Of a DNA stretch of 64,000 bases, positions 9,476-22,111 are shown one piece after another. Source of the DNA: Delphinus delphis (lineage: Eukaryota; Chordata; Mammalia; Artiodactyla; Delphinidae); NCBI RefSeq assembly GCF_949987515.2, contig NW_027192658.1, positions 868,001 to 932,000 on the forward strand. Direction: 5' to 3'. A program made the position numbers and the translations under genes. A model generated the notes under the pieces. It made no database searches, was not told where the DNA came from, and worked only from the letters and a program-made list of their open reading frames with translations. Each line of letters starts with the position of its first letter. Positions within the stretch are counted from its first letter, which is position 1.

Positions 9476-11055
9476 TCACAAACCTGCAGAGTTATAAATG
9501 ACAGCTATCGTCCAAAAATAGACTGAAGAAAGGCTGCCAAGAGGACTTGAAAGCGGGGCAGAATTGCAGGAAACCGATTTCAGGAGGTAGACTGGAATTG
9601 CATTGAAAGCATAGGAAAAGAGGCAGAACGTCCACAATGATGCACTTGGCCAAAAAGGGCGTATGCGTTTTTTCCTGAATATATTCAGGAAAAAACGCAT
9701 ACGCCCTTTTTGGCCAACCAAGCAAGCTTGCAAAGGAAATCTGCACTACAATGAAGTCTCACTTCCCCCCGGTCAAAAGGGCCATCTGAAAAAAGTGTAA
9801 AATCCAGAAAGGCAGGACAGGCCATGGAGAACTGGGAGCCTTGTTATGCTGATGGGCGGGATGTAAATTGCCAACAGACACTCGGGAGAAGTGTATGGTG
9901 TTTCCTGAAACATCTAAAAAACAAAGCAACAGAGCCTAGGGCACTTCCACTTATGGTCCTATAGCTTAGGGAAATTAAAATCAAAAAGACACAGCCACCC
10001 CAAAGTTTGGAACGGCTCTGTTTACAAGAACCTCGTTTACAGTACAAGTTCAACATCGCAGAAAGTGAAAAATGGATAAAGAACTTGTGGTATTTACTTA
10101 CAAAGCAATATCACTCAGCAATGAAATCTGTGTCATCAGGCCCTTAGCAGCACAATGAGTGGATTCAGGTATGATGATTCTAACTGAAGTAAGTCACACA
10201 GAAAAAGAAACATCATAAGATATCAGTAATACACGGAATGTAAACTTGGCTACACAGGAACTGAATTACAGAACAGAACAGGGTCTCAAATTTAGAAAAC
10301 CAACTTATGCTTGCTTAAGGGTAAAGGTGAGTTGGGGTGCTGCATAAAACCAGAGATTGAAATGAGCACAGATAAAGTTCCTTAAGCCAAATATGGAATA
10401 GACAAGAGCTACTCCTTGCTCAACGAAATGGACTCAACACCGCATATTAAACGCCTAAGAATGTACCTGACTAGTAATTATCGTAAAACCTATGGATTGC
10501 TATGTCTCCGAAAGAGAATCAAGCATGTGTACAGGGGCATAAACGCAGCAGTGATAGGATTGGAGAGGTTCGGTGAGCAAATGAAGACCCTTTGAAGTCA
10601 TATTGCATCGTACCCATTCCACGGGTTTCAACTACCCAGGTTTAAGGTATTCTTCCTTCAGCTAAAACATGCATGTGGAACCTAGAGTATGATCAACCAT
10701 GTGATCGGGAGACGTGTTCAAATATGTCTCAGTTTTCCTCCCCTGGTACTCGGGTGCAACATTCCAGACGCTTTACTAACACTCTCCCCACTTGGAGAGT
10801 CAGCGCCTTTAACCTCCTGTTTGGCCCAGTTTGCAATTTCTGCGGAAGATGAACAGGAATAGCGAGAACCAATGAGAGGCTAGCTGGAGGTGTCTGGACG
10901 GGCAAATTTAACTCTCATTTCCCACCAGGAAGAGGAAATAACCAAAGGCTCAGCGTGCCGTACCGGAACAAGATTAGGGCCTGAAGCCATCCTGCAGTGT
11001 TGCGGCCAGCTCAAAAGAAAGCGAGTTGAAGAAAGGAGCTCAGGGGCACTGTAAT
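9476..11055 (+). repeat. Satellite monomer 7 (B, S, GAC)
   Basis: 1,580 bp, perfect palindrome. I saw no difference from monomer 3. Confidence 0.93.
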
Positions 11056-12634
11056 TCACAAACCTGCAGAGTTATAAATGACAGCTATCGTCCAAAAATA
11101 GACTGAAGTAAGGCTGCCAAGAGGACTTGAAAGCGGGGCAGAATTGCAGGAAACCGATTTCAGGAGGTAGACTGGAATTGCATTGAAAGCATAGGAAAAG
11201 AGGCAGAACGTCCACAATGATGCACTTGGCCAAAAAGGGCGTATGCGTTTTTTCCTGAATATATTCAGGAAAAAACGCATACGCCCTTTTTGGCCAACCA
11301 AGCAAGCTTGCAAAGGAAATCTGCACTACAATGAAGTCTCACTTCCCCCCGGTCAAAAGGGCCATCTGAAAAAAGTGTAAAATCCAGAAAGGCAGGACAG
11401 GCCATGGAGAACTGGGAGCCTTGTTATGCTGATGGGCGGGATGTAAATTGCCAACAGACACTCGGGAGAAGTGTATGGTGTTTCCTGAAACATCTAAAAA
11501 ACAAAGCAACAGAGCCTAGGGCACTGCCACTTATGGTCCTATAGCTTAGGGAAATTAAAATCAAAAAGACACAGCCACCCCAAAGTTTGGAACGGCTCTG
11601 TTTACAAGAACCTCGTTTACAGTACAAGTTCAACATCGCAGAAAGTGAAAAATGGATAAAGAAGTTGTGGTATTTACTTACAAAGCAATATCACTCAGCA
11701 ATGAAATCTGTGTCATCAGGCCCTTAGCAGCACAATGAGTGGATTCAGGTATGATGATTCTAACTGAAGTAAGTCACACAGAAAAAGAAACATCATAAGA
11801 TATCAGTAATACACGGAATGTAAACTTGGCTACACAGGAACTGAATTACAGAACAGAACAGGGTCTCAAATTTAGAAAACCAACTTATGCTTGCTTAAGG
11901 GTAAAGGTGAGTTGGGGTGCTGCATAAAACCAGAGATTGAAATGAGCACAGATAAAGTTCCTTAAGTCAAATATGGAATAGACAAGAGCTACTCCTTGCT
12001 CAACGAAATGGACTCAACACCGCATATTAAACGCCTAAGAATGTACCTGACTAGTAATTATCTTAAAACCTATGGATTGCTATGTCTCCGAAAGAGAATC
12101 AAGCATGTGTACAGGGGCATAAACGCAGCAGTGATAGGATTGGAGAGGTTCGGTGAGCAAATGAAGACCCTTTGAAGTCATATTGCATGGTACCCATTAC
12201 ACGGGTCTCAACTCTCCAGGTTTAAGGTATTCTTCCTTCAGCTAAAACATGCATGTGGAACCCAAGTATGATCAACCATGTGAACGGGAGACGTGTTCAA
12301 ATATGTCTCAGTTTTCCTCCCCTGGTACTCGGGTGCAACATTCCAGATGCTTTACTAACACTCTCCCCACTTGGAGAGTCAGCGCCTTTAACCTCCTGTT
12401 TGGCCCAGTTTGCAATTTCTGCGGAAGATGAACAGGAATAGCGAGAACCAATGAGAGGCTAGCTGGAGGTGTCTGGACGGGCAAATTTAACTCTCACTTC
12501 CCACCAGGAAGAGGAAATAACCAAAGGCTCAGCGTGCCGTACCGGAACCAGATTAGGGCCTGAAGCCATCCTGCGGTGTTGCGGCCAGGTCACAAGAAAG
12601 CGAGTTGAAGAAAGGAGCTCAGGGGCACTGTAAT
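11056..12634 (+). repeat. Satellite monomer 8 (A, S, GAC)
   Basis: 1,579 bp, perfect palindrome. Matches monomer 4 except C at 12582. Confidence 0.93.
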
Positions 12635-14214
12635 TCACAAACCTGCAGAGTTATAAATGACAGCTATCGTCCAAAAATAGACTGAAGTAAGGCTGCCAAG
12701 AGGACTTGAAAGCGGGGCAGAATTGCAGGAAACCGATTTCAGGAGGTAGACTGGAATTGCATTGAAAGCATAGGAAAAGAGGCAGAACGTCCACAATGAT
12801 GCACTTGGCCAAAAAGGGCGTATGCGTTTTTTCCTGAATATATTCAGGAAAAAACGCATACGCCCTTTTTGGCCAACCAAGCAAGCTTGCAAAGGAAATC
12901 TGCACTACAATGAAGTCTCACTTCCCCCCGGTCAAAAGGGCCATCTGAAAAAAGTGTAAAATCCAGAAAGGCAGGACAGGCCATGGAGAACTGGGAGCCT
13001 TGTTATGCTGATGGGCGGGATGTAAATTGCCAACAGACACTCCGGAGAAGTGTATGGTGTTTCCTGAAACATCTAAAAAACAAAGCAACAGAGCCTAGGG
13101 CACTGCCACTTATGGTCCTATAGCTTAGGGAAATTAAAATCAAAAAGACACAGCCACCCCAAAGTTTGGGACGCCTCTGTTTACAAGAACCTCGTTTACA
13201 GTACAAGTTCAACATCGCAGAAAGTGAAAAATGGATAAAGAAGTTGTGGTATTTACTTACAAAGCAATATCACTCAGCAATGAAATCTGTGTCATCAGGC
13301 CCTTAGCAGCACAATGAGTGGATTCAGGTATGATGATTCTAACTGAAATAAGTCACACAGAAAAAGAAACATCATAAGATATCAGTAATACACGGAATGG
13401 AAACTTGGCTACACAGGAAGTGAATTACAGAACAGAACAGGGTCTCAAATTTAGAAAACCAACTTATGCTTGCTTAAGGGTAAAGGTGAGTAGGGGTGCT
13501 GCATAAAACAAGAGATTGAAATGAGCACAGATAAAGTTCCTTAAGCCAAATATGGAATAGACAAGAGCTACTCCTTGCTCAACGAAATGGACTCAACACC
13601 GCATATTAAACGCCTAAGAATGTACCTGACTAGTAAGTATCTTAAAACCTATGGATTGCTATGTCTCCGAAAGAGAATGAAGCATGTGTACAGGGGCATA
13701 AACGCAGCAGTGATAGGATTGGAGAGGTTCGGTGAGCAAATGAAGACCCTTTGAAGTCATATTGCATGGTACTCATTCCACGGGTTTCAACTACCCAGGT
13801 TTAAGGTATTCTTCCTTCAGCTAAAACATGCATGTGGAACCTAGAGTATGATCAACCATGTGATCGGGAGACGTGTTCAAATATGTCTCAGTTTTCCTCA
13901 CCTGGTACTCGGGTGCAACATTCCAGAAGCTTTACTAACACTCTCCCCACTTGGAGAGTCAGTCCCTTTAACCTCCTGTTTGGCCCAGTTTGCAATTTCT
14001 GCGGAAGATGAACAGGAATAGCGAGAACCAATGAGAGACTAGCTGGAGGTGTCTGGACGGGCAAATTTAACTCTCATTTCCCACCAGGAAGAGGAAATAA
14101 CCAAAGGCTCAGCGTGCCGTGCCGGAACCAGATTAGGGCCTGAAGCCATCCTGCGGTGTTGCGGCCAGGTCACAAGAAAGCGAGTTGAAGAAAGGAGCTC
14201 AGGGACACTGTAAT
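12635..14214 (+). repeat. Satellite monomer 9 (B, P, GAC with CTCCGG)
   Basis: 1,580 bp, perfect palindrome. Its left third continues the tetramer (monomer 5-like). The remainder is a different lineage with GGAATGGAAAC, GAGTAGGGG, GTACTCATTCC and CAGTCCC, shared with 11 and partly with 15. Confidence 0.93.
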
Positions 14215-15793
14215 TCACAAACCTGCAGAGTTATAAATGACAGCTATCGTCCAAAAATAGACTGAAGTAAGGCTGCCAAGAGGACTTGAAAGCGGGGCAG
14301 AATTGCAGGAAACCGATTTCAGGAGGTAGACTGGAATTGCATTGAAAGCATAGGAAAAGAGGCAGAACGTCCACAATGATGCACTTGGCCAAAAAGGGCG
14401 TATGCGTTTTTTCCTGAATATATTCAGGAAAAAACGCATACGCCCTTTTTGGCCAACCAAGCAAGCTTGCAAAGGAAATCTGCACTACAATGAAGTCTCA
14501 CTTCCCCCCGGTCAAAAGGGCCATCTGAAAAAAGTGTAAAATCCAGAAAGGCAGGACAGGCCATGGAGAACTGGGAGCCTTGTTATGCTGATGGGCGGGA
14601 TGTAAATTGCCAACAGACACTCGGGAGAAGTATATGGTGTTTCCTGAAACATCTAAAAAACAAAGCAACAGAGCCTAGGGCACTGCCACTTATGGTCCTA
14701 TAGCTTAGGGAAATTAAAATCAAAAAGACACAGCCACCCCAAATTTTGGGACGCCTCTGTTTACAAGAACCTCGTTTACAGTACAAGTTCAACATCGCAG
14801 AAAGTGAAAAATGGATAAAGAAGTTGTGGTATTTACTTACAAAGCAATATCACTCAGCAATGAAATCTATGTCATCAGGCCCTTAGCATCACAATGAGTG
14901 GATTCAGGTATGATGATTCTAACTGAAATAAGTCACACAGAAAAAGAAACATCATAAGATATCAGTAATACACGGAATGTAAACTTGGCTACACAGGAAC
15001 TGAATTACAGAACAGAACAGGGTCTCAAATTTAGAAAACCAACTTATGCTTGCTTAAGGGTAAAGGTGAGTTGGGGTGCTGCATAAAACCAGAGATTGAA
15101 ATGAGCACAGATAAAGTTCCTTAAGTCAAATATGGAATAGACAAGAGCTACTCCTTGCTCAACGAAATGGACTCAACACCGCATATTAAACGCCTAAGAA
15201 TGTACCTGACTAGTAAGTATCGTAAAACCTATGGATTGCTATGTCTCCAAAAGAGAATCAAGCATGTGTACAGGGGCATAAACGCAGCAGTGATAGGATT
15301 GGAGAGGTTCGGTGAGCAAATGAAGACCCTTTGAAGTCATATTGCATGGTACCCATTCCACGGGTCTCAACTCTCCAGGTTTAAGGTATTCTTCCTTCAG
15401 CTAAAACATGCATGTGGAACCCAAGTATGATCAACCATGTGAACGGGAGACGTGTTCAAATATGTCTCAGTTTTCCTCCCCTGGTACTCGGGTGCAACAT
15501 TCCAGACGCTTTACTAACACTCTCCCCACTTGGAGAGTCAGCGCCTTTAACCTCCTGTTTGGCCCAGTTTGCAATTTCTGCGGAAGATGAACAGGAATAG
15601 CGAGAACCAATGAGAGGCTAGCTGGAGGTGTCTGGACGGGCAAATTTAACTCTCATTTCCCACCAGGAAGAGGAATTAACCAAAGGCTCAGCATGCCGGG
15701 CCGGAACCAGATTAGGGCCTGAAGCCATCCTGCGGTGTTGCGGCCAGGTCACAAGAAAGCGAGTTGAAGAAAGGAGCTCAGGGGCACTGTAAT
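14215..15793 (+). repeat. Satellite monomer 10 (A, P, GAC)
   Basis: 1,579 bp, perfect palindrome. Carries AAATTTTGGG and AAGTATATGG (also in 12, 16 and 20) and ends with GGAATTAACC and GCATGCCGGGCC (also in 12). Confidence 0.93.
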
Positions 15794-17374
15794 TCACAAA
15801 CCTGCAGAGTTATAAATGACAGCTATCGTCCAAAAAATAGACTGAAGTAAGGCTGCCAAGAGGACTTGAAAGCGGGGCAGAATTGCAGGAAACCGATTTC
15901 AGGAGGTAGACTGGAATTGCATTGAAAGCATAGGAAAAGAGGCAGAACGTCCACAATGATGCACTTGGCCAAAAAGGGCGTATGCGTTTTTTCCTGAATA
16001 TATTCAGGAAAAAACGCATACGCCCTTTTTGGACAACCAAGCAAGCTTGCAAAGGAAATCTGCACTACAATGAAGTCTCACTTCCCCCCGGTCAAAAGGG
16101 CCATCTGAAAAAAGTGTAAAATCCAGAAAGGCAGGACAGGCCATGGAGAACTGGGAGCCTTGTTATGCTGATGGGCGGGATGTAAATTGCCAACAACCAC
16201 TCGGGAGAAGTGTATGGTGTTTCCTGAAACATCTAAAAAACAAAGCAACAGAACCTAGGGCACTTCCACTTATGGTCCTATAGCTTAGGGAAATTAAAAT
16301 CAAAAAGACACAGCCACCCCAAAGTTTGGAACGGCTCTGTTTACAAGAACCTCGTTTACAGTACAAGTTCAACATCGCAGAAAGTGAAAAATGGATAAAG
16401 AAGTTGTGGTATTTACTTACAAAGCAATATCACTCAGCAATGAAATCTGTGTCATCAGGCCCTTAGCAGCACAATGAGTGGATTCAGGTATGATGATTCT
16501 AACTGAAATAAGTCACACAGAAAAAGAAACATCATAAGATATCAGTAATACACGGAATGGAAACTTGGCTACACAGGAAGTGAATTACAGAACAGAACAG
16601 GGTCTCAAATTTAGAAAACCAACTTATGCTTGCTTAAGGGTAAAGGTGAGTAGGGGTGCTGCATAAAACCAGAGATTGAAATGAGCACAGATAAAGTTCC
16701 TTAAGCCAAATATGGAATAGACAAGAGCTACTCCTTGCTCAACGAAATGGACTCAACACCGCATATTAAACGCCTAAGAATGTACCTGACTAGTAAGTAT
16801 CTTAAAACCTATGGATTGCTATGTCTCCGAAAGAGAATGAAGCATGTGTACAGGGGCATAAACGCAGCAGTGATAGGATTGGAGAGGTTCGGTGAGCAAA
16901 TGAAGACCCTTTGAAGTCATATTGCATGGTACTCATTCCACGGGTTTCAACTACCCAGGTTTAAGGTATTCTTCCTTCAGCTAAAACATGCATGTGGAAC
17001 CTAGAGTATGATCAACCATGTGATCGGGAGACGTGTTCAAATATGTCTCAGTTTTCCTCCCCTGGTACTCGGGTGCAACATTCCAGACGCTTTACTAACA
17101 CTCTCCCCACTTGGAGAGTCAGTCCCTTTAACCTCCTGTTTGGCCCAGTTTGCAATTTCTGCGGAAGATGAACAGGAATAGCGAGAACCAATGAGAGACT
17201 AGCTGGAGGTGTCTGGACGGGCAAATTTAACTCTCATTTCCCACCAGGAAGAGGAAATAACCAAAGGCTCAGCGTGCCGTGCCGGAACCAGATTAGGGCC
17301 TGAAGCCATCCTGCGGTGTTGCGGCCAGGTCACAAGAAAGCGAGTTGAAGAAAGGAGCTCAGGGACACTGTAAT
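15794..17374 (+). repeat. Satellite monomer 11 (B, S, ACC), longest copy
   Basis: 1,581 bp. A sixth A in the run near offset 45 adds a base. The palindrome (15965-16036) has GGACAA instead of GGCCAA at its right end. The insertion disrupts the minus-strand frames seen in other copies, as expected if those frames are not under selection. Confidence 0.93.
15965..16036. repeat. Palindrome variant, right arm GGACAA (monomer 11)
   Basis: C to A near the right end leaves one unpaired position. The same change occurs in monomers 13 (19124-19195), 15 (22282-22353) and 16 (23862-23933), which marks a shared lineage. Confidence 0.9.
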
Positions 17375-18953
17375 TCACAAACCTGCAGAGTTATAAATGA
17401 CAGCTATCGTCCAAAAATAGACTGAAGTAAGGCTGCCAAGAGGACTTGAAAGCGGGGCAGAATTGCAGGAAACCGATTTCAGGAGGTAGACTGGAATTGC
17501 ATTGAAAGCATAGGAAAAGAGGCAGAACGTCCACAATGATGCACTTGGCCAAAAAGGGCGTATGCGTTTTTTCCTGAATATATTCAGGAAAAAACGCATA
17601 CGCCCTTTTTGGCCAACCAAGCAAGCTTGCAAAGGAAATCTGCACTACAATGAAGTCTCACTTCCCCCCGGTCAAAAGGGCCATCTGAAAAAAGTGTAAA
17701 ATCCAGAAAGGCAGGACAGGCCATGGAGAACTGGGAGCCTTGTTATGCTGATGGGCGGGATGTAAATTGCCAACAGACACTCGGGAGAAGTATATGGTGT
17801 TTCCTGAAACATCTAAAAAACAAAGCAACAGAGCCTAGGGCACTGCCACTTATGGTCCTATAGCTTAGGGAAATTAAAATCAAAAAGACACAGCCACCCC
17901 AAATTTTGGGACGCCTCTGTTTACAAGAACCTCGTTTACAGTACAAGTTCAACATCGCAGAAAGTGAAAAATGGATAAAGAAGTTGTGGTATTTACTTAC
18001 AAAGCAATATCACTCAGCAATGAAATCTATGTCATCAGGCCCTTAGCATCACAATGAGTGGATTCAGGTATGATGATTCTAACTGAAATAAGTCACACAG
18101 AAAAAGAAACATCATAAGATATCAGTAATACACGGAATGTAAACTTGGCTACACAGGAACTGAATTACAGAACAGAACAGGGTCTCAAATTTAGAAAACC
18201 AACTTATGCTTGCTTAAGGGTAAAGGTGAGTTGGGGTGCTGCATAAAACCAGAGATTGAAATGAGCACAGATAAAGTTCCTTAAGTCAAATATGGAATAG
18301 ACAAGAGCTACTCCTTGCTCAACGAAATGGACTCAACACCGCATATTAAACGCCTAAGAATGTACCTGACTAGTAAGTATCGTAAAACCTATGGATTGCT
18401 ATGTCTCCAAAAGAGAATCAAGCATGTGTACAGGGGCATAAACGCAGCAGTGATAGGATTGGAGAGGTTCGGTGAGCAAATGAAGACCCTTTGAAGTCAT
18501 ATTGCATGGTACCCATTCCACGGGTCTCAACTCTCCAGGTTTAAGGTATTCTTCCTTCAGCTAAAACATGCATGTGGAACCCAAGTATGATCAACCATGT
18601 GAACGGGAGACGTGTTCAAATATGTCTCAGTTTTCCTCCCCTGGTACTCGGGTGCAACATTCCAGACGCTTTACTAACACTCTCCCCACTTGGAGAGTCA
18701 GCGCCTTTAACCTCCTGTTTGGCCCAGTTTGCAATTTCTGCGGAAGATGAACAGGAATAGCGAGAACCAATGAGAGGCTAGCTGGAGGTGTCTGGACGGG
18801 CAAATTTAACTCTCATTTCCCACCAGGAAGAGGAATTAACCAAAGGCTCAGCATGCCGGGCCGGAACCAGATTAGGGCCTGAAGCCATCCTGCGGTGTTG
18901 CGGCCAGGTCACAAGAAAGCGAGTTGAAGAAAGGAGCTCAGGGGCACTGTAAT
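17375..18953 (+). repeat. Satellite monomer 12 (A, P, GAC)
   Basis: 1,579 bp, perfect palindrome. Appears identical to monomer 10, from which it is separated by the 3,160-bp dimer shift. Confidence 0.93.
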
Positions 18954-20532
18954 TCACAAACCTGCAGAGTTATAAATGACAGCTATCGTCCAAAAATAGA
19001 CTGAAGTAAGGCTGCCAAGAGGACTTGAAAGCGGGGCAGAATTGCAGGAAACCGATTTCAGGAGGTAGACTGGAATTGCATTGAAAGCATAGGAAAAGAG
19101 GCAGAACGTCCACAATGATGCACTTGGCCAAAAAGGGCGTATGCGTTTTTTCCTGAATATATTCAGGAAAAAACGCATACGCCCTTTTTGGACAACCAAG
19201 CAAGCTTGCAAAGGAAATCTGCACTACAATGAAGTCTCACTTTCCCCCGGTCAAAAGGGCCATCTGAAAAAAGTGTAAAATCCAGAAAGGCAGGACAGGC
19301 CATGGAGAACTGGGAGCCTTGTTATGCTGATGGGCGGGATGTAAATTGCCAACAACCACTCGGGAGAAGTGTATGGTGTTTCCTGAAACATCTAAAAAAC
19401 AAAGCAACAGAGCCTAGGGCACTGCCACTTATGGTCCTATAGCTTAGGGAAATTAAAATCAAAAAGACACAGCCACCCCAAAGTTTGGGACGCCTCTGTT
19501 TACAAGAACCTCGTTTACAGTACAAGTTCAACATCGCAGAAAGTGAAAAATGGATAAAGAAGTTGTGGTATTTACTTACAAAGCAATATCACTCAGCAAT
19601 GAAATCTATGTCATCAGGCCCTTAGTATCACAATGAGTGAATTCAGGTATGATGATTCTAACTGAAATAAGTCACACAGAAAAAGAAACATCATAAGATA
19701 TCAGTAATACACGGAATGTAAACTTGGCTACACAGGAACTGAATTAAAGAACAGAACAGGGTCTCAAATTTAGAAAACCAACTTATGCTTGCTTAAGGGT
19801 AAAGGTGAGTTGGGGTGCTGCATAAAACCAGAGATTGAAATGAGCACAGATAAAGTTCCTTAAGTCAAATATGGAATAGACAAGAGCTACTCCTTGCTCA
19901 ACGAAATGGACTCAACACCGCATATTAAACGCCTAAGAATGTACCTGACTAGTAAGTATCTTAAAACCTATGGATTGCTATGTCTCCGAAAGAGAATCAA
20001 GCATGTGTACAGGGGCATAAACGCAGCAGTGATAGGATTGGAGAGGTTTGGTGAGCAAATGAAGACCCTTTGAAGTCATATTGCATGGTACCCATTACAC
20101 GGGTCTGAACTCTCCAGGTTTAAGGTATTCTTCCTTCAGCTAAAACATGCATGTGGAACCCAAGTATGATCAACCATGTGAATGGGAGACGTGTTCAAAT
20201 ATGTCTCAGTTTTCCTCCCCTGGTACTCGGGTGCAATATTCCAGATGCTTTACTAACACTCTCCCCACTTGGAGAGTCAGCGCCTTTAACCTCCTGTTTG
20301 GCCCAGGTTGCAATTTCTGCGGAAGATGAACAGGAATAGCGAGAACCAATGAGAGACTAGCTGGAGGTGTCTGGACGGGCAAATTTAACTCTCATTTCCC
20401 ACCAGGAAGAGGAAATAACCAAAGGCTCAGCGTGCCGTGCCGGAACCAGATTAGGGCCTGAAGCCATCCTGCAGTGTTGCGGCCAGGTCACAAGAAAGCG
20501 AGTTGAAGAAAGGAGCTCAGAGGCACTGTAAT
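18954..20532 (+). repeat. Satellite monomer 13 (A, P, ACC)
   Basis: 1,579 bp. Palindrome right arm ends GGACAA. Private changes include GAATTC at 19639-19644 (an EcoRI site that I saw in no other copy), GTGAATGGG and CCCAGGTTGC. Confidence 0.93.
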
Positions 20533-22111
20533 TCACAAACCTGCAGAGTTATAAATGACAGCTATCGTCCAAAAATAGACTGAAGTAAGGCTGCCAAGAG
20601 GACTTGAAAGCGGGGCAGAATTGCAGGAAACCGATTTCAGGAGGTAGACTGGAATTGCATTGAAAGCATAGGAAAAGAGGCAGAACGTCCACAATGATGC
20701 ACTTGGCCAAAACGGGCGTATGCGTTTTTTCCTGAATATATTCAGGAAAAAACGCATACGCCCTTTTTGGCCAACCAAGCAAGCTTGCAAAGGAAATCTG
20801 CACTACAATGAAGTCTCACTTCCCCCCGGTCAAAAGGGCCATCTGAAAAAAGTGTAAAATCCAGAAAGGCAGGACAGGCCATGGAGAACTGGGAGCCTTG
20901 TTATGCTGATGGGCGGGATGTAAATTGCCAACAGACACTCCGGAGAAGTGTATGGTGTTTCCTGAAACATCTAAAAAACAAAGCAACAGAGCCTAGGGCA
21001 CTGCCACTTATGGTCCTATAGCTTAGGGAAATTAAAATCAAAAAGACACAGCCACCCCAAAGTTTGGGACGCCTCTGTTTACAAGAACCTCGTTTACAGT
21101 ACAAGTTCAACATCGCAGAAAGTGAAAAATGGATAAAGAAGTTGTGGTATTTACTTACAAAGCAATATCACTCAGCAATGAAATCTATGTCATCAGGCCC
21201 TTAGCATCACAATGAGTGGATTCAGGTATGATGATTCTAACTGAAGTAAGTCACACAGAAAAAGAAACATCATAAGATATCAGTAATACACGGAATGTAA
21301 ACTTGGCTACACAGGAACTGAATTACAGAACAGAACAGGGTCTCAAATTTAGAAAACCAACTTATGCTTGCTTAAGGGTAAAGGTGAGTTGGGGTGCTGC
21401 ATAAAACCAGAGATTGAAATGAGCACAGATAAAGTTCCTTAAGTCAAATATGGAATAGACAAGAGCTACTCCTTGCTCAACGAAATGGACTCAACACCGC
21501 ATATTAAACGCCTAAGAATGTACCTGACTAGTAAGTATCGTAAAACCTATGGATTGCTATGTCTCCAAAAGAGAATCAAGCATGTGTACAGGGGCATAAA
21601 CGCAGCAGTGATAGGATTGGAGAGGTTCGGTGAGCAAATGAAGACCCTTTGAAGTCATATTGCATGGTACCCATTCCACGGGTCTCAACTCTCCAGGTTT
21701 AAGGTATTCTTCCTTCAGCTAAAACATGCATGTGGAACCCAAGTATGATCAACCATGTGAACGGGAGACGTGTTCAAATATGTCTCAGTTTTCCTCCCCT
21801 GGTACTCGGGTGCAACATTCCAGACGCTTTACTAACACTCTCCCCACTTGGAGAGTCAGCGCCTTTAACCTCCTGTTTGGCCCAGTTTGCAATTTCTGCG
21901 GAAGATGAACAGGAATAGCGAGAACCAATGAGAGGCTAGCTGGAGGTGTCTGGACGGGCAAATTTAACTCTCATTTCCCACCAGGAAGAGGAAATAACCA
22001 AAGGCTCAGCGTGCCGTACCGGAACCAGATTAGGGCCTGAAGCCATCCTGCGGTGTTGCGGCCAGCTCAAAAGAAAGCGAGTTGAAGAAAGGAGCTCAGG
22101 GGCACTGTAAT
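20533..22111 (+). repeat. Satellite monomer 14 (A, P, GAC with CTCCGG)
   Basis: 1,579 bp. The palindrome left arm (from 20703) has AAAACGGG instead of AAAAAGGG with no matching change on the right. CTCCGG is shared with 9, 18 and 22. Confidence 0.93.
20703..20774. repeat. Palindrome variant, left arm AAAACGGG (monomer 14)
   Basis: A single A to C change in the left arm. The right arm keeps CCCTTTTTGG, so one pair is broken. Confidence 0.9.

Larger units (their letters stand above)
6318..12634 (+). repeat. Higher-order repeat: tetramer copy 2 (monomers 5-8)
   Basis: Near-identical partner of 1-6317. Identity with the preceding block carries a few hundred bases into monomer 9 and breaks near its offset 400, where monomer 9 has CACTCCGG instead of CACTCGGG and ACAGAGCC instead of ACGGAGCC. 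Confidence 0.9.
13300..19330 (+). repeat. Dimer duplication, shift 3,160 bp (monomers 9b-11a and 11b-13a)
   Basis: The tract from the second half of monomer 9 through the first part of monomer 11 recurs from the second half of 11 through the first part of 13. Shared private markers are GGAATGGAAAC with AGGAAGTGAATT (9 and 11), GAGAATGAAGC with GTACTCATTCC (9 and 11), AAATTTTGGG with AAGTATATGG (10 and 12), and the altered palindrome arm GGACAACC (11 and 13). A handful of differences separate the copies, such as CCTCACCTGG in 9 against CCTCCCCTGG in 11. Breakpoints are approximate. Confidence 0.75.
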
